Part shown: one piece after another, positions 62,875 to 64,000 of the stretch
Numbering within the stretch: position 1 is the first letter of the stretch
How the letters are laid out: the number at the start of each line of letters is the position of its first letter
Assembly: GCA_002937895.1 (NCBI GenBank)
Contig: PTKV01000003.1
Coordinates: forward strand, 43,244-107,243
Reading direction: 5' to 3'
Length of the DNA: 64,000 bases
Source of the DNA: Alphaproteobacteria bacterium MarineAlpha5_Bin9
GTDB taxonomy: Bacteria > Pseudomonadota > Alphaproteobacteria > HIMB59 > GCA-002718135
Position numbers and translations under genes: made by a program
The notes under the pieces: generated by a model
The model's database searches: none
Told to the model about the DNA's origin: nothing
Seen by the model: the letters and a program-made list of their open reading frames with translations, nothing else

Positions 62875-64000
62875 ATGAGCTATAGAATTTCTGCCGACAT
62901 AGGAGGGACCTTTACTGATATCGTAATAGAAGATAAAAAAAATAAAAAAACATCAACTTTGAAAGTTTTATCTACACCTTCGAATCCTGCTATAGCTGTA
63001 TTAGAAGGTTTACAAAAAATAAAATTTAACTTTAAGGATATAAGTTTTCTTGTTCATGGAACAACAGTTGGTTTGAATGCATTTTTAGAAAGAAAAGGTT
63101 CACGTGTTCTTTTAATTATGACTTCTGGTATTAGTGATACTTATACAATTGCAAGAGGAGATAGGAAAACTCTTTATGATGTTCAATATAGAAAACCAAA
63201 ACAACTTGTTTCAAGAAAAGATGTTCATGAAGTCAAAGAAAGAATGTCTTGGGAAGGAAAAATAATTGAAAAAATAGATAAAAAAAGTTTTGTATCTATA
63301 ATAAAGAAAATAAAATATGAAAATATAAAGGCTGTTGCAATTTGTTTTCTCCATTCTTATCTTAATCCATCACATGAAATTCAAGCAAAAAGAATATTAA
63401 AAAAAGAATTAAAAAAAGATATTATAATTTCTTTGTCTCACGAAATTGCAAGAGAATGGAGGGAATATGAAAGATCATCAACAGCAGTTATGAATGCATA
63501 CATTGGACCTATTGTTAATAATTATTTAATTCGCCTTGAAAATGAATTGTTAAAAAAAGGTTATTCTAAGACTTTATATGTAATGCAATCAAATGGAGGT
63601 GTAATCAGAGCAAAAACAGCTATTGAAAATCCAGTTCATACTCTTTTATCAGGTCCTGTAGGAGGCACCATTGGTGGAGCTGCTTTATCTAAAATAATAA
63701 ACAAACCTAATCTAATTTGCGTAGATATGGGGGGCACTTCTTTTGATATGAGCCTTATAATAAATGGAAGACCTAAAATTACTAATGAAACTGAACAAGA
63801 ATCTCTCCCATTACTTATTCCTTTTGTAGATATTCATACAATTGGTGCTGGAGGAGGATCTATTGCTTGGTTGGAAGCAGGAGCTCTAAGAGTCGGTCCT
63901 CAAAGTGCTGGCGCAGATCCGGGTCCCGCTTGTTATGGTAAAGGTGGTTTAGAACCAACTGTTACAGATGCAAATTTATTTTTAGGAAGAATAGGATCAG
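62875..64000 (+). CDS. hyuA: Hydantoinase/oxoprolinase subunit A (paralogue 3, cut by window end)
   Basis: This frame is not in the ORF track because it has no stop before the window end. It opens at ATG 62875 with 'MSYRISADIGGTFTDIVIED' and continues with 'HGTTVGLNAFLERKGSRVLL', 'ARGDRKTLYDVQYRKP', 'VDMGGTSFDMSLIINGRP', 'IGAGGGSIAWLEAG' and 'GADPGPACYGKGGLEPTVTD'. About 375 residues are visible of an expected 680-690. It follows the permease gene by six bases, so transporter and enzyme form one operon. Confidence 0.93.
   Translation, partial: MSYRISADIGGTFTDIVIEDKKNKKTSTLKVLSTPSNPAIAVLEGLQKIKFNFKDISFLVHGTTVGLNAFLERKGSRVLLIMTSGISDTYTIARGDRKTLYDVQYRKPKQLVSRKDVHEVKERMSWEGKIIEKIDKKSFVSIIKKIKYENIKAVAICFLHSYLNPSHEIQAKRILKKELKKDIIISLSHEIAREWREYERSSTAVMNAYIGPIVNNYLIRLENELLKKGYSKTLYVMQSNGGVIRAKTAIENPVHTLLSGPVGGTIGGAALSKIINKPNLICVDMGGTSFDMSLIINGRPKITNETEQESLPLLIPFVDIHTIGAGGGSIAWLEAGALRVGPQSAGADPGPACYGKGGLEPTVTDANLFLGRIGS

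Noticed and set aside
1-64000. Prophage, transposon, CRISPR, tRNA or rRNA content
   Set aside because: No integrase, transposase, terminal repeats, spacer arrays or RNA-gene signatures were found on either strand.

Overview
The window looks like chromosomal DNA of a free-living, streamlined, low-GC marine alphaproteobacterium (AEGEAN-169/HIMB59-like or SAR11-like; this placement is inference). The sequence is very AT-rich. Genes are tightly packed, often overlapping by 1-4 bp or separated by under 10 bp. A GcrA-type C-terminal domain and a uvrC-pgsA-moaD-moaE run point to Alphaproteobacteria. There are no tRNA or rRNA genes, insertion sequences, CRISPR arrays or prophage genes. No gene-free stretch exceeds 300 bases. 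The longest, 21326-21609, is 284 bases and unusually rich in hairpins.

Layout. 1-7101: a TetR-like protein, a CsaA-like tRNA-binding protein, an EnvZ/OmpR-type two-component pair, an IlvE aminotransferase, and the uvrC-pgsA-moaD-moaE operon. 7195-14162: sulfoacetaldehyde acetyltransferase (Xsc), a GMC oxidoreductase, a Na+/Ca2+ exchanger, an aldehyde dehydrogenase and a betaine-homocysteine methyltransferase-like protein. 14222-19682: an N-methylproline demethylase-like flavoprotein, DUF3726, a large unknown protein and an odd M19 dipeptidase-like protein. 19704-21609: CysQ, a small nucleotidyltransferase, a carboxymuconolactone decarboxylase-like protein and the hairpin-rich spacer. 21610-27553: an Lrp-type regulator, a DMT permease, a phosphate acetyltransferase, a taurine:pyruvate-type aminotransferase, alanine dehydrogenase and a short MetE. 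27706-33293: a polyamine-type ABC transporter and an agmatinase-family hydrolase. 33391-39507: peroxiredoxin, MsrA, small membrane proteins, a mini-GcrA, Cfa, and a TolQ-like/OmpA-like envelope pair with a tiny lipoprotein. 39508-46258: M24 peptidase, a GAF protein and a dipeptide-type ABC transporter. 46407-59950: five hydantoinase/oxoprolinase subunits, then PutA and an HpbD-like enolase-superfamily enzyme. 59954-64000: a sugar-type ABC transporter and a further hyuA cut by the window end.

How the genes fit together. Three catabolic themes recur. (1) Taurine or another C2 sulfonate: aminotransferase plus alanine dehydrogenase give sulfoacetaldehyde, Xsc gives acetyl phosphate and sulfite, and the phosphotransacetylase gives acetyl-CoA. 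(2) Betaines: a BHMT-like methyltransferase, the N-methylproline demethylase, an HpbD-like epimerase and PutA could together take proline betaine to glutamate. (3) ATP-dependent opening of cyclic amides by HyuA/HyuB paralogues, in one tight operon with putA and the enolase-family gene. Three ABC importers supply amines, peptides and an unknown ligand. In each of them a hairpin follows the binding-protein gene and precedes the rest of the operon. This is a scavenger of osmolytes and small organic nitrogen and sulfur compounds.
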